Origin: Tateyamaria omphalii
GTDB taxonomy: Bacteria > Pseudomonadota > Alphaproteobacteria > Rhodobacterales > Rhodobacteraceae
Assembly (NCBI RefSeq): GCF_014651375.1
Contig: NZ_BMWT01000008.1
Location: forward strand, 62,001-126,000
DNA length: 64,000 nucleotides
Direction of reading: 5' to 3'
The first letter of the stretch is position 1. Every line of letters begins with the position of its first letter. Positions 24,308 through 32,738 of this stretch are shown here, piece after piece. The translations under genes were made by a program, and so were the position numbers. The notes under the pieces were generated by a model. That model made no database searches. It was not told the origin of the DNA and was given only the letters and a program-made list of their open reading frames with translations.

Positions 24308-24500
24308 GTGCTCTATATGCAGTAAGATTGCTGCATGCCAAGTGAAGTAAATTTACTGCATAACCGCCGATGTTGAAAAGCGGACATCAATGGCTGGCAA
24401 ACGAACGGCCGCAATGTCCCGCGCAGCGGACCTCCACCATCGACCAGGCCAATGATGGCAGTACGGGACAAAGCACCAATTCGCCGCAGCCGCACCGAGG
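24308..24500. other. Gap between MFS and ArsR genes
   Basis: 193 bases. The right-hand end of the gene pair's promoter lies at 24308-24361; the remainder shows no gene and no clear terminator for the MFS gene. Confidence 0.4.
24317..24361. promoter_or_regulatory. Repeated half-sites upstream of the ArsR gene
   Basis: ATGCAGTAA (24317-24325) and TTACTGCAT (24353-24361) are perfect inverted repeats, and TTGCTGCAT (24328-24336) is a third similar half-site. AGTAAATTTACT (24346-24357) is itself a perfect 12-base palindrome. They start ten bases upstream of the ArsR start codon, as expected of an autoregulatory operator. Confidence 0.5.
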
Positions 24501-25691
24501 TTAGCTTTTGCGTTCGGTTCCCACGCGCTCTTCATGCCTGATAGAACCGAATGCAATCGTAACCACAACTGTCAGAGCCAGTAGACCCAAAGCGCCAACA
24601 GGCAGCGCCCAAAGCCCGGTATTGAGAGCAAGCGCACTGGCCGATGCTGAGCCGACCGCAATACCGAGGTAGCTTGCGGATGAGTTGAGTGCGAGAACAA
24701 TGCCGTGGTGCTCCTGGGCCACCAATCCCACAAGACGGTTTTGTTGAGGCGTCGCGAATAGGGTGCCCATGAATGCACAGCCGGAAAGAACAACCGCACC
24801 CAAGTATGGCCCCAAATCGAGGAGCATAAGAGACAGAAACGCAGCGAGGCCTGCGAAACTCGCCCAAATCAGAGGGCTGGGTCCAACGCGATCCGAAACT
24901 GCGCCTGCGGCGGCGTTCCCCGCGACACCTAGAACGCCGAACAGGAGGATTGCGATTGGAAGCTCGCTTGCGCTGACACCGAATTGTTGTCCGAGCAATT
25001 CCCCCATTAGCGCATAGATGACAAACTGTGCCGATAGCATACCCACCGTTCCCGTAAGGAGGAGTGCTGGTGCGAGGAGAGGAAGGCGTTGTGAGGGCTG
25101 TTTCCGTGGCGCGTTTGCTGTGTCTGCGTTGCGCGGCATATATATCGCTGCCAATGCAACGAAGAGGATCGCCGCGAGACCTATTGCGGCAATGGCCCCG
25201 CGCCATCCAAGCAACAGCGTCAGCCAGGTCGCAATCGGCACGCCGCCAACGGTCGCAAGGGTAAACCCGGCAAAGACTGTAGCCAAGACTGCCCCGCGTC
25301 GGTCCACCGGGACCAAAGAGATGGCAAGTGCTGCGCTGGTGGGTGCTATGAGCGCGCCACCTAAGGCGGACGCGATGCGTGCAATGAGAAGCGCTTCAAA
25401 CGACGACGCCAGCGCCGACCAGACTAGGGAAGCTGCGAGAATACTTGCGCCAGCAAGGATTAGCGTGCGGGGTGCTAGACGTCGCCCCAAGGCGAATTGC
25501 GAGAGGGGTGCAGCCAAGGCAAAGGTCGCGGCGAATGCTGTGACGAGCCACCCAGCGTCTGCCGGGTCTGCGGCCAGATCGCGCGTCAGCGCCGGTCCCA
25601 AGCCCAATATGCTGAGCGACGTGGTACAGATGACAAACATTCCTAAGGCAAGGATCCACGGCACGCGTTTGCCAATTGTCTGCGTCGGCAC
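24501..25691 (-). CDS. MFS transporter, drug-efflux type
   Basis: A 396-residue membrane protein with 12 predicted helices. The first half carries the efflux-type pattern of DHA1 carriers, including DAGWLVTAFAATFALAAPLSQFALGRRLAPR (helix 2-3 loop) and GGALIAPTSAALAISLVP. It probably exports small molecules by proton exchange; substrate unknown. The start is the GTG at 25691, ten bases after AAGGA. It faces the same direction as the ArsR-VOC pair but is separated by about 190 bases. Confidence 0.85.
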   Translation of the reverse strand: MPTQTIGKRVPWILALGMFVICTTSLSILGLGPALTRDLAADPADAGWLVTAFAATFALAAPLSQFALGRRLAPRTLILAGASILAASLVWSALASSFEALLIARIASALGGALIAPTSAALAISLVPVDRRGAVLATVFAGFTLATVGGVPIATWLTLLLGWRGAIAAIGLAAILFVALAAIYMPRNADTANAPRKQPSQRLPLLAPALLLTGTVGMLSAQFVIYALMGELLGQQFGVSASELPIAILLFGVLGVAGNAAAGAVSDRVGPSPLIWASFAGLAAFLSLMLLDLGPYLGAVVLSGCAFMGTLFATPQQNRLVGLVAQEHHGIVLALNSSASYLGIAVGSASASALALNTGLWALPVGALGLLALTVVVTIAFGSIRHEERVGTERKS

Positions 25692-26222
25692 AGAGTTGCT
25701 GTCCTTATTATTTTGGAAGGATGATGTTAGGATACATTTTTTGCCAGATACCGTAAGGCGACATTCGCTGCGCTACAGAAAAGTGGACGCTTGGGCTCGT
25801 TGCCCGATTTCGCTGCGTGTCTCCCCAATAACCGCTGACCATCAATTAGAAGACATTGAGACCCGACTGACGCTGGGCCACCCCTTTGCTTTGGCTCCGG
25901 GGATTTGGACAAGCCAAACGCCCTACGCAGTTAGGGTGGAGGCGCAGCCTCCCCCCTCGGACAAGACAAATCGACAAGGTCGTGTCCTCGCTGCGCTGCG
26001 GGCCGCACCAACCTTGTCGATTTGTCCTGTCTCGCCCCCCTCCGCGTTCGCCACGTGGCAGATTTGCAGGAGCAGGCGGCTGCGCCGTCTGACCTCCAAA
26101 TCGCCCCCGATTTTCCGGATGGGAAACGGGATCAAACGAAACAACCCAAACGGGTCTGGACAGGAATTGGGTCAGTTTATGACGCAAAGGTCAAAGTCTT
26201 CTGACGTGCGACAGGGTCTAAG
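25692..26222. other. 531-base non-coding stretch with a long inverted repeat
   Basis: No open frame here resembles a protein, though frames stay open in several phases because of skewed composition. It contains the 21-base inverted repeat at 25960-26031 and several short self-complementary GC-rich segments. It lies between the MFS promoter and tRNA-Arg. Confidence 0.5.
25960..26031. repeat. Long inverted repeat (21-base arms, 30-base loop)
   Basis: The arm at 25960-25980 begins GACAAGACAAATCGACAAGG, and the arm at 26011-26031 is its reverse complement with one mismatch. The 30-base spacer is GC-rich and can fold further. As RNA it would be a stable stem of about 21 pairs. No gene boundary nearby requires a terminator of this size. 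Confidence 0.75.
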
Positions 26223-26299
26223 TGGCGGACCGAGGAGGATTCGAACCCCCGACCCCTTGATTCGTAGTCAAGTACTCTATCCAGCTGAGCTATCGGTCC
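26223..26299 (-). tRNA. tRNA-Arg (anticodon ACG)
   Basis: A complete cloverleaf of 77 bases including an encoded CCA (26223-26225). The acceptor stem pairs GGACCGA with TCGGTCC, the anticodon loop reads CTACGAA within CTTGA/TCAAG arms, and the T arm has GGTTCGAATC. Anticodon ACG is normally deaminated to ICG and reads CGU, CGC and CGA. Confidence 0.97.
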
Positions 26300-26367
26300 A
26301 CTGTGGGGCGGTTTAGTCTCGTGCCACGGGGTTTGCAAGAGCTTATCTTGGCAAAATGTGCGACGGC

Positions 26368-27750
26368 TCAGATGTCATCACCTTTGGGAAGCCGAATGGA
26401 AAAAACTGTCCCTTTGGGTCCCGTTCGATCCAATTCTAGTGCGCCGCCATGCCCTCGCACCAGCTCTTGTGCAATAGCAAGACCAAGCCCGGTTCCACCT
26501 TTCGCGACACCGCCTTGGAAGGGTTGGAAAAGGTGTTCCTGTGCTTTGGCTGGCAAGCCCGGGCCAGTATCGGCGATCTCAATCCACCAGTTGTCCGCAT
26601 CCTCGTAGGCAGACACGTTGATCTCAGCAGGCTTACCCGTCGCGATGATCGCTTGCCGTGCATTCCGAACAAGATTTGAGACAACTCGGAACAGCTGTTC
26701 GGGATCCGCACGTAGTGAGAAAAGTGGCGGGATGTTTTCGCTCAGTGACACGTCATGATCACCGACCGCCAGGCGTTCACTATCCAAAACGTCCTCCACC
26801 AGATCATCGAGCGTGAAAATCATAAGCGTGGGGCTGGGTTCCTCGGCCTTTCCAAACGCCAGAGTACTTTCGCAAAGATGCACGGCCCGTGTCATGGAGT
26901 TCACCAGCTTTGGCGCCATACGCCGCACGAGCGGATCCTCAGACGCCTCGATGCGGTCGGTAAAAAGCTGAGCCGAGGTTAGTATGTTGCGCAAGTCGTG
27001 ACTGATCTTGGACACGGCACTGCCAAGTTGCGCGAGACGATCCTTTTGGCGCAGAGCCGATATGAGTTCCGTCTGCAGGCTGCGGAGGGCTTCCTCGGCC
27101 TCGCGCAATTCCGTAACGCCAGCATTTGGCGTGATGATGCGCCGCGCATCTTCGGGTGCTGCCGCATAGCGCTGCATGTGACCGACGACCCCGCGAATTG
27201 GCTTCACAAGGATCGCACGGACCGCAACGAACAATAACCCTGCGGTGACAATCGAAATAACGGCGGAGAGAACAAGGATGCGGATACCATAGTCAATCAT
27301 GGAAGCGCGCAGCGGCGCCGTTTCCATTGTAACTTCGATCAAAAGCCCGGCTTCACGGGTTGGCGCACCTATCACACGGATGACTTCGTTTTCGGGCTCA
27401 AGGATGCGCATCATTGCATCTCGGATCAGAACCGGAGCCGTGCCATCTCGCAAATCAAACGTGTCATCGATGGGTTGCGGCATCGGTGACGCCAACATTA
27501 GTTGGCGAACTTCATCCCGGCGCAGGACAACATTGAAAACACCGGCATTCCTCAAAAGCTCTTCTTCGAGGTCACTGTCGATCATGTCATCAGCCAACAA
27601 CGCCAGTGATGCAATCTGAGCACGTTCAAGGCGGTTTTGCAGGTACTCTTCCCGGAAGCGCGCAATAGACGGCACAAAGATCAAAATCTCGGCCAGCATC
27701 ACGAAGATCGTGGTCAGGATAAGAAAGCGGCCAGAGAGAGAATTCATCAT
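26368..27750 (-). CDS. Membrane sensor histidine kinase, orphan
   Basis: A 460-residue kinase. Two membrane helices (about 6-28 and 157-180) flank a periplasmic sensor domain of some 130 residues, followed by a HAMP-like linker. The phospho-accepting His251 is in SKISHDLRNILTSAQLF; the ATPase domain shows NLVRNARQA, DTGPGLP and GGTGLGLAIAQELV. No response regulator lies nearby, so its partner is elsewhere. It ends close to tRNA-Arg and starts 12 bases after the stop of the disulfide oxidoreductase gene, suggesting cotranscription with it. Confidence 0.92.
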   Translation of the reverse strand: MMNSLSGRFLILTTIFVMLAEILIFVPSIARFREEYLQNRLERAQIASLALLADDMIDSDLEEELLRNAGVFNVVLRRDEVRQLMLASPMPQPIDDTFDLRDGTAPVLIRDAMMRILEPENEVIRVIGAPTREAGLLIEVTMETAPLRASMIDYGIRILVLSAVISIVTAGLLFVAVRAILVKPIRGVVGHMQRYAAAPEDARRIITPNAGVTELREAEEALRSLQTELISALRQKDRLAQLGSAVSKISHDLRNILTSAQLFTDRIEASEDPLVRRMAPKLVNSMTRAVHLCESTLAFGKAEEPSPTLMIFTLDDLVEDVLDSERLAVGDHDVSLSENIPPLFSLRADPEQLFRVVSNLVRNARQAIIATGKPAEINVSAYEDADNWWIEIADTGPGLPAKAQEHLFQPFQGGVAKGGTGLGLAIAQELVRGHGGALELDRTGPKGTVFSIRLPKGDDI

Positions 27751-27762
27751 CGTGCTATGTGC

Positions 27763-29181
27763 TCAGGGAATAAGGCGTTGCACAAGACCTACCACCCGTT
27801 TGACCGTGTTGCTTTCAAAAAGGCGCGGACTGAAATAGGCACCGGCAGCGCGTTTGTTGACCTCTCCAATCGTGGGGTAAGGCGACACCATGGCGGCGAC
27901 TTGGCTCATCTTCATCTTGTTCGCGATCACCAGTGACCACAAGTTGATCAACTCACCTGCCTGATGACCGGCAATTGAGGCAGCAACGGGTCGCCCCTTG
28001 ACCACCATAACCTTGATCAAGCCTTCGGTCTTGCGTTCCGCGATCGCTCGGTCGTTGTGATTGTAGTGAAAGCGGACAACTTCCAGCCTGTTGCCGTATG
28101 TCTCGCGCGCCTGCGCCTCGGTTGGTCCGACCTGAGCCAGCTCCGGGTCGGTATATGTCGCCCAGGGGATGTGCGCGGTCTTGGCTTTGGACGGCAGCGC
28201 GAACAGCAATGACCGGATGATGACCCCGGCATGATAGCCCGCCACATGTGTGAACTGCAGACCTCCTGCGACGTCGCCAATGGCGTAGACGCGGCGGTTT
28301 GTCGTGCGCAAGCTATCGTCAACATTGATCCCTGTGCGGGTGGTTTCGATCCTGGCGGCCTCAAGGTTTAGCTTGTCCGTGTTCGACTTGCGGCCAACAG
28401 CCACCAATAGATGCGATCCGGTAAACCTGCGACCATCCTTGGAGTGAACCGTGACAGTCCCATCTCCACCTTCGATCCTGTCGACCAAGGCACCTTCCGC
28501 AATCTCGATCCCTTCACTACCAAGCTTAGTGAGCACTACGTCGGCCATCTCAGGGTCATCCTTGCCCAGCGCCTTGGCCCCTTCGATCACGGTCACCTTG
28601 GACCCGAGGCGGCGATGCGCTTGCGCCATTTCCATCCCGATGGGGCCACCGCCGATAATCAGTAAGTGTTCAGGGCGTTCGCGCAGTTCCCATAAGGTTT
28701 CATTGGTCAGATATGGCACCGTATCAATGCCATCAATCGGCGGCACAAAGGGGCTCGAACCCGTAGCAATGACGACACGACGGGCCGTGATAACCGTGTC
28801 GCCCGCCTGCACCTCTTTGTCAGAAATGAAGTGACCAAACTCGCGGATGACATGCACACCAAGACCTTCGAAACGTTCCTGGCTGTCGACCGGTTCAATT
28901 TGCCCAATCACCCGGTTCACATGGTCCTTGGCGGCAGCGTAGTCGATTTGAGGGGCAGCATTAGCAACACCGTATTCGGCGCTGTGTTCCTGCCCGTACG
29001 CCATTTTGCCGCTTGCAATCAGCGCTTTCGAAGGGACGCAGCCATAGTTTAGGCAATCCCCACCCATCTTATGTCCTTCAAGCAGGACAACCTTGGCCCC
29101 CATCTGCACCGCACCGGCCGCAACGGACAACCCGCCTGACCCGGCTCCGATCACCAGGAGATCAGTCTTGATACGTTTCAT
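27763..29181 (-). CDS. FAD-dependent pyridine nucleotide-disulfide oxidoreductase (MerA/Lpd-like)
   Basis: A 472-residue flavoprotein. The FAD motif GAGSGGLSVA is at 11-20, the redox pair C43/C48 in GGDCLNYGCVPSK, the NAD motif GGGPIGMEMAQ near 178, and the C-terminal interface domain ends in YPTIGEVNKRA. That last motif lacks the HxH of lipoamide dehydrogenase, and there is no C-terminal Cys pair as in mercuric reductase, so it belongs to the uncharacterised relatives. Such enzymes are often paired with TVP38-type membrane proteins, as here (next gene, four-base gap). Confidence 0.9.
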   Translation of the reverse strand: MKRIKTDLLVIGAGSGGLSVAAGAVQMGAKVVLLEGHKMGGDCLNYGCVPSKALIASGKMAYGQEHSAEYGVANAAPQIDYAAAKDHVNRVIGQIEPVDSQERFEGLGVHVIREFGHFISDKEVQAGDTVITARRVVIATGSSPFVPPIDGIDTVPYLTNETLWELRERPEHLLIIGGGPIGMEMAQAHRRLGSKVTVIEGAKALGKDDPEMADVVLTKLGSEGIEIAEGALVDRIEGGDGTVTVHSKDGRRFTGSHLLVAVGRKSNTDKLNLEAARIETTRTGINVDDSLRTTNRRVYAIGDVAGGLQFTHVAGYHAGVIIRSLLFALPSKAKTAHIPWATYTDPELAQVGPTEAQARETYGNRLEVVRFHYNHNDRAIAERKTEGLIKVMVVKGRPVAASIAGHQAGELINLWSLVIANKMKMSQVAAMVSPYPTIGEVNKRAAGAYFSPRLFESNTVKRVVGLVQRLIP

Positions 29182-29185
29182 GGGT

Positions 29186-29917
29186 TCAAAGACCTTTCTT
29201 GCCCGTTACGGCCTTGACCACGACCGGCACAAGCGAGAGTGCCGCCAATCCAAGAATAGGTAACAGGACATGCGGTTCAAATATGATGCCTAGGTTCGGC
29301 GTCTCTCCGCGGGCGAACACTTCGCCCAGACCGGCCCCGACCGATGTATAAACGACGGACCCCGGGATGATGCCCAAAAAGGTCGAGATGACATAGCGGT
29401 GCAGCGGTACCTGCATGAAAGCTGGTATGAGGTTGGCAACAAAGAACGGAACGACCGGCACTAGGCGGATCACAAACAGCATGGACCATTGGTTTTCATC
29501 AATGCCGTCCTTGATTTTTTTAATCGTCCCCTTGGAGGCTTCCATGCGCTGGCCCAAGGTCTCACCAAAGCCGTGGCGCGCCGCTAGAAAGATGACCGAC
29601 GCCCCGATTGTCGCCGCCGTCACAGTGAAGATCGACCCAAAGACCGTCGCGAACAGAAAACCACCCGTCAGCGTTGCTATGCTTGCACCAGGCAGAGAAA
29701 ACCCGACAATCAAGATGTAGATGGCAACATACACCAACGCCGTCATCAGATAGTTGTCGTCGCGAAAAGCGATCAGCGCCTCGCGATTGTCTGCAAGAGT
29801 CTGAAAGCTAAGGTAATCACGCAACGTGAAGGCGCCAATCGCAGCAACGATCAGAATGCCGATCAGCGGCAGGTTCCGCATCAGCGTGGATTTGCGTGGT
29901 TGGCTCGTGTCGGTCAT
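29186..29917 (-). CDS. TVP38/TMEM64-family (VTT domain) inner-membrane protein
   Basis: A 243-residue membrane protein with about six helices. The VTT/SNARE-associated domain (SLPGASIATLTGGFLFATVFG around 92-112, then RLVPVVPFFVANLIPAF) is clear. I start at MTDTSQPRK (29917) rather than at the earlier frame start, which adds a basic, unrelated stretch. First gene of a likely three-gene - strand operon with the disulfide oxidoreductase and the kinase. Confidence 0.88.
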   Translation of the reverse strand: MTDTSQPRKSTLMRNLPLIGILIVAAIGAFTLRDYLSFQTLADNREALIAFRDDNYLMTALVYVAIYILIVGFSLPGASIATLTGGFLFATVFGSIFTVTAATIGASVIFLAARHGFGETLGQRMEASKGTIKKIKDGIDENQWSMLFVIRLVPVVPFFVANLIPAFMQVPLHRYVISTFLGIIPGSVVYTSVGAGLGEVFARGETPNLGIIFEPHVLLPILGLAALSLVPVVVKAVTGKKGL

Positions 29918-30234
29918 ACCAATTCCTCTGCGCGCTCTTTGCTGTGCGCCATGCTTTGCGTTGGTTGTGACTTGAAAATGCGTCCGTCGCACCTGTCAAA
30001 ACAGGGTGTTCACGGCCCGTTGAACGGATATGTCTAATTCCGTGAGGTTTTTTGGCGCTCTGGTACGTCATTGAAACATTGGTGGGGTCGCGCCAGCCCT
30101 TTTGTTGCAACGATGACGAAATTAGGTGCTCAAAGGGTTTACTTGCCCCCCTCGCCGCTTTAGAGGACGGGCTTCGAATACAGCCCCTCCCGAATCCGCG
30201 GGAATCGTGGGCCAACAGACCCGGAGCCAATGCG
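29918..30234. other. Divergent region upstream of rpmH
   Basis: 317 bases between the divergent VTT gene and rpmH. They should hold the promoters of both operons and the rpmH leader. A GGAG at 30222-30225 serves rpmH. I see no gene and cannot place core promoter elements with confidence. Confidence 0.5.
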
Positions 30235-30369
30235 ATGAAACGCACCTACCAACCTTCGAACCTCGTGCGCAAGCGGCGCCACGGTTTCCGTGCCCGCATG
30301 GCAACCAAAGCTGGCCGCAAAATCCTCAACGCCCGCCGCGCCCGCGGCCGGAAGTCGCTGAGCGCATAA
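30235..30369 (+). CDS. rpmH: 50S ribosomal protein L34
   Basis: A 44-residue, strongly basic protein with the full L34 sequence ([20 protein letters not shown] ... [13 protein letters not shown]). The ATG at 30235 follows CCGGAG at 30220-30225. The frame extends upstream but without homology. It opens the usual rpmH-rnpA-yidD operon. Confidence 0.98.
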
Positions 30370-30393
30370 AATACGCACCCGAGAGGGATGATC

Positions 30394-30789
30394 ATGACCC
30401 CGCCGGAGGCCTTTTCGCCCAGCTTTGACGCTGGCGAAGACATGCCGCCGGCGGGGCCATTGCGTTTGGAGACCATGAAAAAACGGGCCGACTTTCTGCG
30501 CGCGGCTCGCGCCAAGCGCATCGTGATGCCCGGTTTCATTCTGCAGGTGCGTCCGCGCCATGACGATGGTCCAATCCGGATTGGCTTCACGTGTTCAAAG
30601 AAGGTCGGTAACGCGATTGCGCGAAACAGGGCCAAGCGCCGCTTGCGCGAAGTGGCACGGCATGTGCTGAGCCATCGGGGTTCATCAGCAACGGATTACG
30701 TTTTTGTCGGACGTGCCGGCGAAACCGCCGCACAACCTTTTGGCGCACTTGTCGACGATTGCCATACCGCGCTGGACAAGCTGCAATGA
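30394..30789 (+). CDS. rnpA: Ribonuclease P protein component
   Basis: A 131-residue basic protein that assists the RNase P RNA in maturing tRNA 5' ends. The core [25 protein letters not shown] (residues about 66-90) is the RNA-binding RNR motif. An N-terminal extension of about 30 residues precedes [16 protein letters not shown] prefer the ATG at 30394 because GAGAGGG (30381-30387) would abut the earlier ATG at 30388. It overlaps yidD by four bases. Confidence 0.95.
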   Translation: MTPPEAFSPSFDAGEDMPPAGPLRLETMKKRADFLRAARAKRIVMPGFILQVRPRHDDGPIRIGFTCSKKVGNAIARNRAKRRLREVARHVLSHRGSSATDYVFVGRAGETAAQPFGALVDDCHTALDKLQ

Positions 30790-31019
30790 GCCCCCTCGCC
30801 TTTATAATTTCTCTGCCCGTCCGTGCCTATCGATTGCTCTTTTCCCCTTGGGTTGGTTTCAACTGCCGCTACCAGCCAACATGCAGCGCCTATGCACTGG
30901 AGGCTTTGGAGAAACACGGGGCAATCAAAGGCGCCTGGATGGCGGCCCGACGTATTGGGCGGTGTCATCCATTGGGTGGCGACGGCTATGATCCAGTCCC
31001 CGAACGGGACGACCCTTAG
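30786..31019 (+). CDS. yidD: Membrane protein insertion efficiency factor
   Basis: A 77-residue member of the YidD family, with [21 protein letters not shown] in the middle and [17 protein letters not shown] at the end, both diagnostic. It associates with the inner membrane and aids YidC-dependent insertion. It overlaps rnpA by four bases (ATGA). Confidence 0.97.
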   Translation: MSPLAFIISLPVRAYRLLFSPWVGFNCRYQPTCSAYALEALEKHGAIKGAWMAARRIGRCHPLGGDGYDPVPERDDP

Positions 31020-31025
31020 GGAAGT

Positions 31026-31064
31026 GGCCGCTCCGCTGTCCTGGGGGGTGAGGCGGGAGCGGCC
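31026..31064 (+). terminator. Candidate terminator after yidD
   Basis: GGCCGCTCC (31026-31034) and GGAGCGGCC (31056-31064) form a nine-pair stem with a 21-base loop, starting seven bases after yidD; TGATTTCC follows. A long loop makes it less than certain. Confidence 0.5.
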
Positions 31065-31164
31065 TGATTTCCGCCATGCAATTCACGGCGGGGTATGCGC
31101 GCATCAAGCTTTGTTCTCGAGCGCATCAGTTAGATAGGAACGCTCAGAACGACTTCCAACACTG

Positions 31165-31689
31165 TCACTGCTTTTCAAAGGTGATGATGACATCGCCGAT
31201 GTCGATGCCAGCACGTTTCATGTAGGCGCGGTTCAACAGGCGGTCTTCGCTCAGCAGCCACATCCAGTCGTCAAATGTCACACGCAGCGTCCCATCCGGA
31301 ACGGGCAAGTCAATCGTGTATTGCCAGTTGAAGGTGTCGGCCTTCTCTTGCCCAGTCGCAATTCCAATCACACCCGGTGCGGTCCCTTCCCAACTGTCGG
31401 GCCCCGTCTTCTGCAGCGACCAAACACGTTGTTCGGTGCTGTTGTCTTCATAGACAAAATCCTCGACCAAGGTGAGGGTTTGTCCATCCCACGTTCCGTT
31501 GATGTCCACTGTAAACCTGCGTCGCAAAGTGCCAAAAACATCTTGAAACTGGCCGTATGCCGTAACGCGCCCGTCAAAGAACTCTTCGAGATTCAGCTTC
31601 CGCTCAGACAAAGCCGCGTCATCAATCGACGGTTTGCCGGTACAAGCCCCCAGAACCATCAATCCCAAAACCAAGATTGCCCAGCGCAT
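31165..31689 (-). CDS. DUF3833-family lipoprotein
   Basis: A 174-residue protein with a lipoprotein signal: hydrophobic MRWAILVLGLMVLGAC, with the lipobox Cys at residue 16. The body (LNLEEFFDGRVTAYGQFQDVFG, then WDGQTLTLVEDFVYEDNS, and a tail with DDWMWLLSEDRLLNRAYM) matches the DUF3833 family, whose function is unknown. It is alone on the - strand between yidD and ttcA. Confidence 0.85.
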   Translation of the reverse strand: MRWAILVLGLMVLGACTGKPSIDDAALSERKLNLEEFFDGRVTAYGQFQDVFGTLRRRFTVDINGTWDGQTLTLVEDFVYEDNSTEQRVWSLQKTGPDSWEGTAPGVIGIATGQEKADTFNWQYTIDLPVPDGTLRVTFDDWMWLLSEDRLLNRAYMKRAGIDIGDVIITFEKQ

Positions 31690-31793
31690 GACCACACCCT
31701 TTCCACATTTTGATAAGGGTACGCTGCGCAGGCTCTTTTGGTTCACGGTCCGCTTGGTATATGAGGGCGCAATCGCAGCCCAAAGGTGGCCCT

Positions 31794-32663
31794 ATGCTTG
31801 ACGACAGCGACGACATTCACCCGCTTTTTGGCGGGGCGCCCGCAACGACCGAGTTCAAGAAGCTGCGCAAACGGCTCGTGCGGTACACACGCGAGGCGGT
31901 CGAGCAATACGGCATGATCGAACCCGGTGGCAAATGGCTGGTCTGCCTGTCCGGAGGCAAAGACAGCTACACCTTGCTAGCCGTTCTCTACGAACTGAAA
32001 TGGCGTGGGCTTTTGCCGATTGAGTTGCTGGCCTGCAATCTGGATCAGGGTCAACCCGGCTTTCCTGCAACTGTTCTTCCAGAGTTTCTGGAGCGCATGC
32101 AGGTACCGCATCGGATCGAGTATCAAGACACATATTCGATTGTTGTCGACAAGGTGCCGCAAGGCAGAACCTTTTGCGCTCTGTGTTCACGTCTGCGACG
32201 TGGCAACCTGTATCGCATCGCGCGCGAGGAAGGCTGCACCGCGGTCGTTCTTGGCCATCACCGCGACGACATTCTGGAAACCTTTTTCATGAACCTGTTT
32301 CACGGCGGGCGCCTTGCCACAATGCCGCCGAAGCTGGTGAATGAAGAGGGTGATCTGTTCGTGTATCGCCCTCTCGCCCATGTTGCCGAGGCGGATTGCG
32401 AAAAGTTCGCCAAGGCGATGAACTATCCCATCATTCCTTGCGATTTGTGCGGCAGTCAGGACGGGCTGCAGAGGCAGCAAGTCAAAAAGATCCTTGATGG
32501 CTGGGAAGCCAACAGCCCGGGGCGCCGCCAAGTCATGTTTCGGGCGTTGATGAATGCGCGGCCGTCCCATCTGCTGGATCCCAAGCTTTTTGACTTTGCA
32601 AGCCTCGAGCGCAGTTCCGAAAAATTTGAAGAAAAAAACGTGAACATTCCCAGTTTGCGTTAA
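31794..32663 (+). CDS. ttcA: tRNA 2-thiocytidine(32) synthetase
   Basis: A 289-residue PP-loop ATPase of the TtcA family, which thiolates cytidine 32 in tRNA using a 4Fe-4S cluster. The P-loop SGGKDS is near residue 52, and the two CxxC pairs are in [11 protein letters not shown] and [10 protein letters not shown]; the motif [10 protein letters not shown] lies between. Start at 31794 follows AAGGTGG at 31782-31788. Cytoplasmic. Confidence 0.96.
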   Translation: MLDDSDDIHPLFGGAPATTEFKKLRKRLVRYTREAVEQYGMIEPGGKWLVCLSGGKDSYTLLAVLYELKWRGLLPIELLACNLDQGQPGFPATVLPEFLERMQVPHRIEYQDTYSIVVDKVPQGRTFCALCSRLRRGNLYRIAREEGCTAVVLGHHRDDILETFFMNLFHGGRLATMPPKLVNEEGDLFVYRPLAHVAEADCEKFAKAMNYPIIPCDLCGSQDGLQRQQVKKILDGWEANSPGRRQVMFRALMNARPSHLLDPKLFDFASLERSSEKFEEKNVNIPSLR

Positions 32664-32738
32664 GCGCTGACTTACCCCCTTTCTCTATTGCTTGACCAAC
32701 TTGCGGTCAAAGCCGTGGGTCGTGACAAGGGGTCAAAG

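Noticed and set aside
25960-26031. CRISPR repeat array
   Set aside because: There is only one pair of inverted arms, no direct repeats with regular spacers and no cas gene in the window.
26223-26299. tRNA-Arg as an attachment site for the accessory region to its left
   Set aside because: I looked for a second copy of the tRNA 3' end in 21700-26200 and found none, and there is no integrase gene.
27763-29181. Annotation as mercuric reductase or as lipoamide dehydrogenase
   Set aside because: There is no C-terminal Cys pair and no mer genes nearby, and the His of lipoamide dehydrogenase is not present near YPTIGE.
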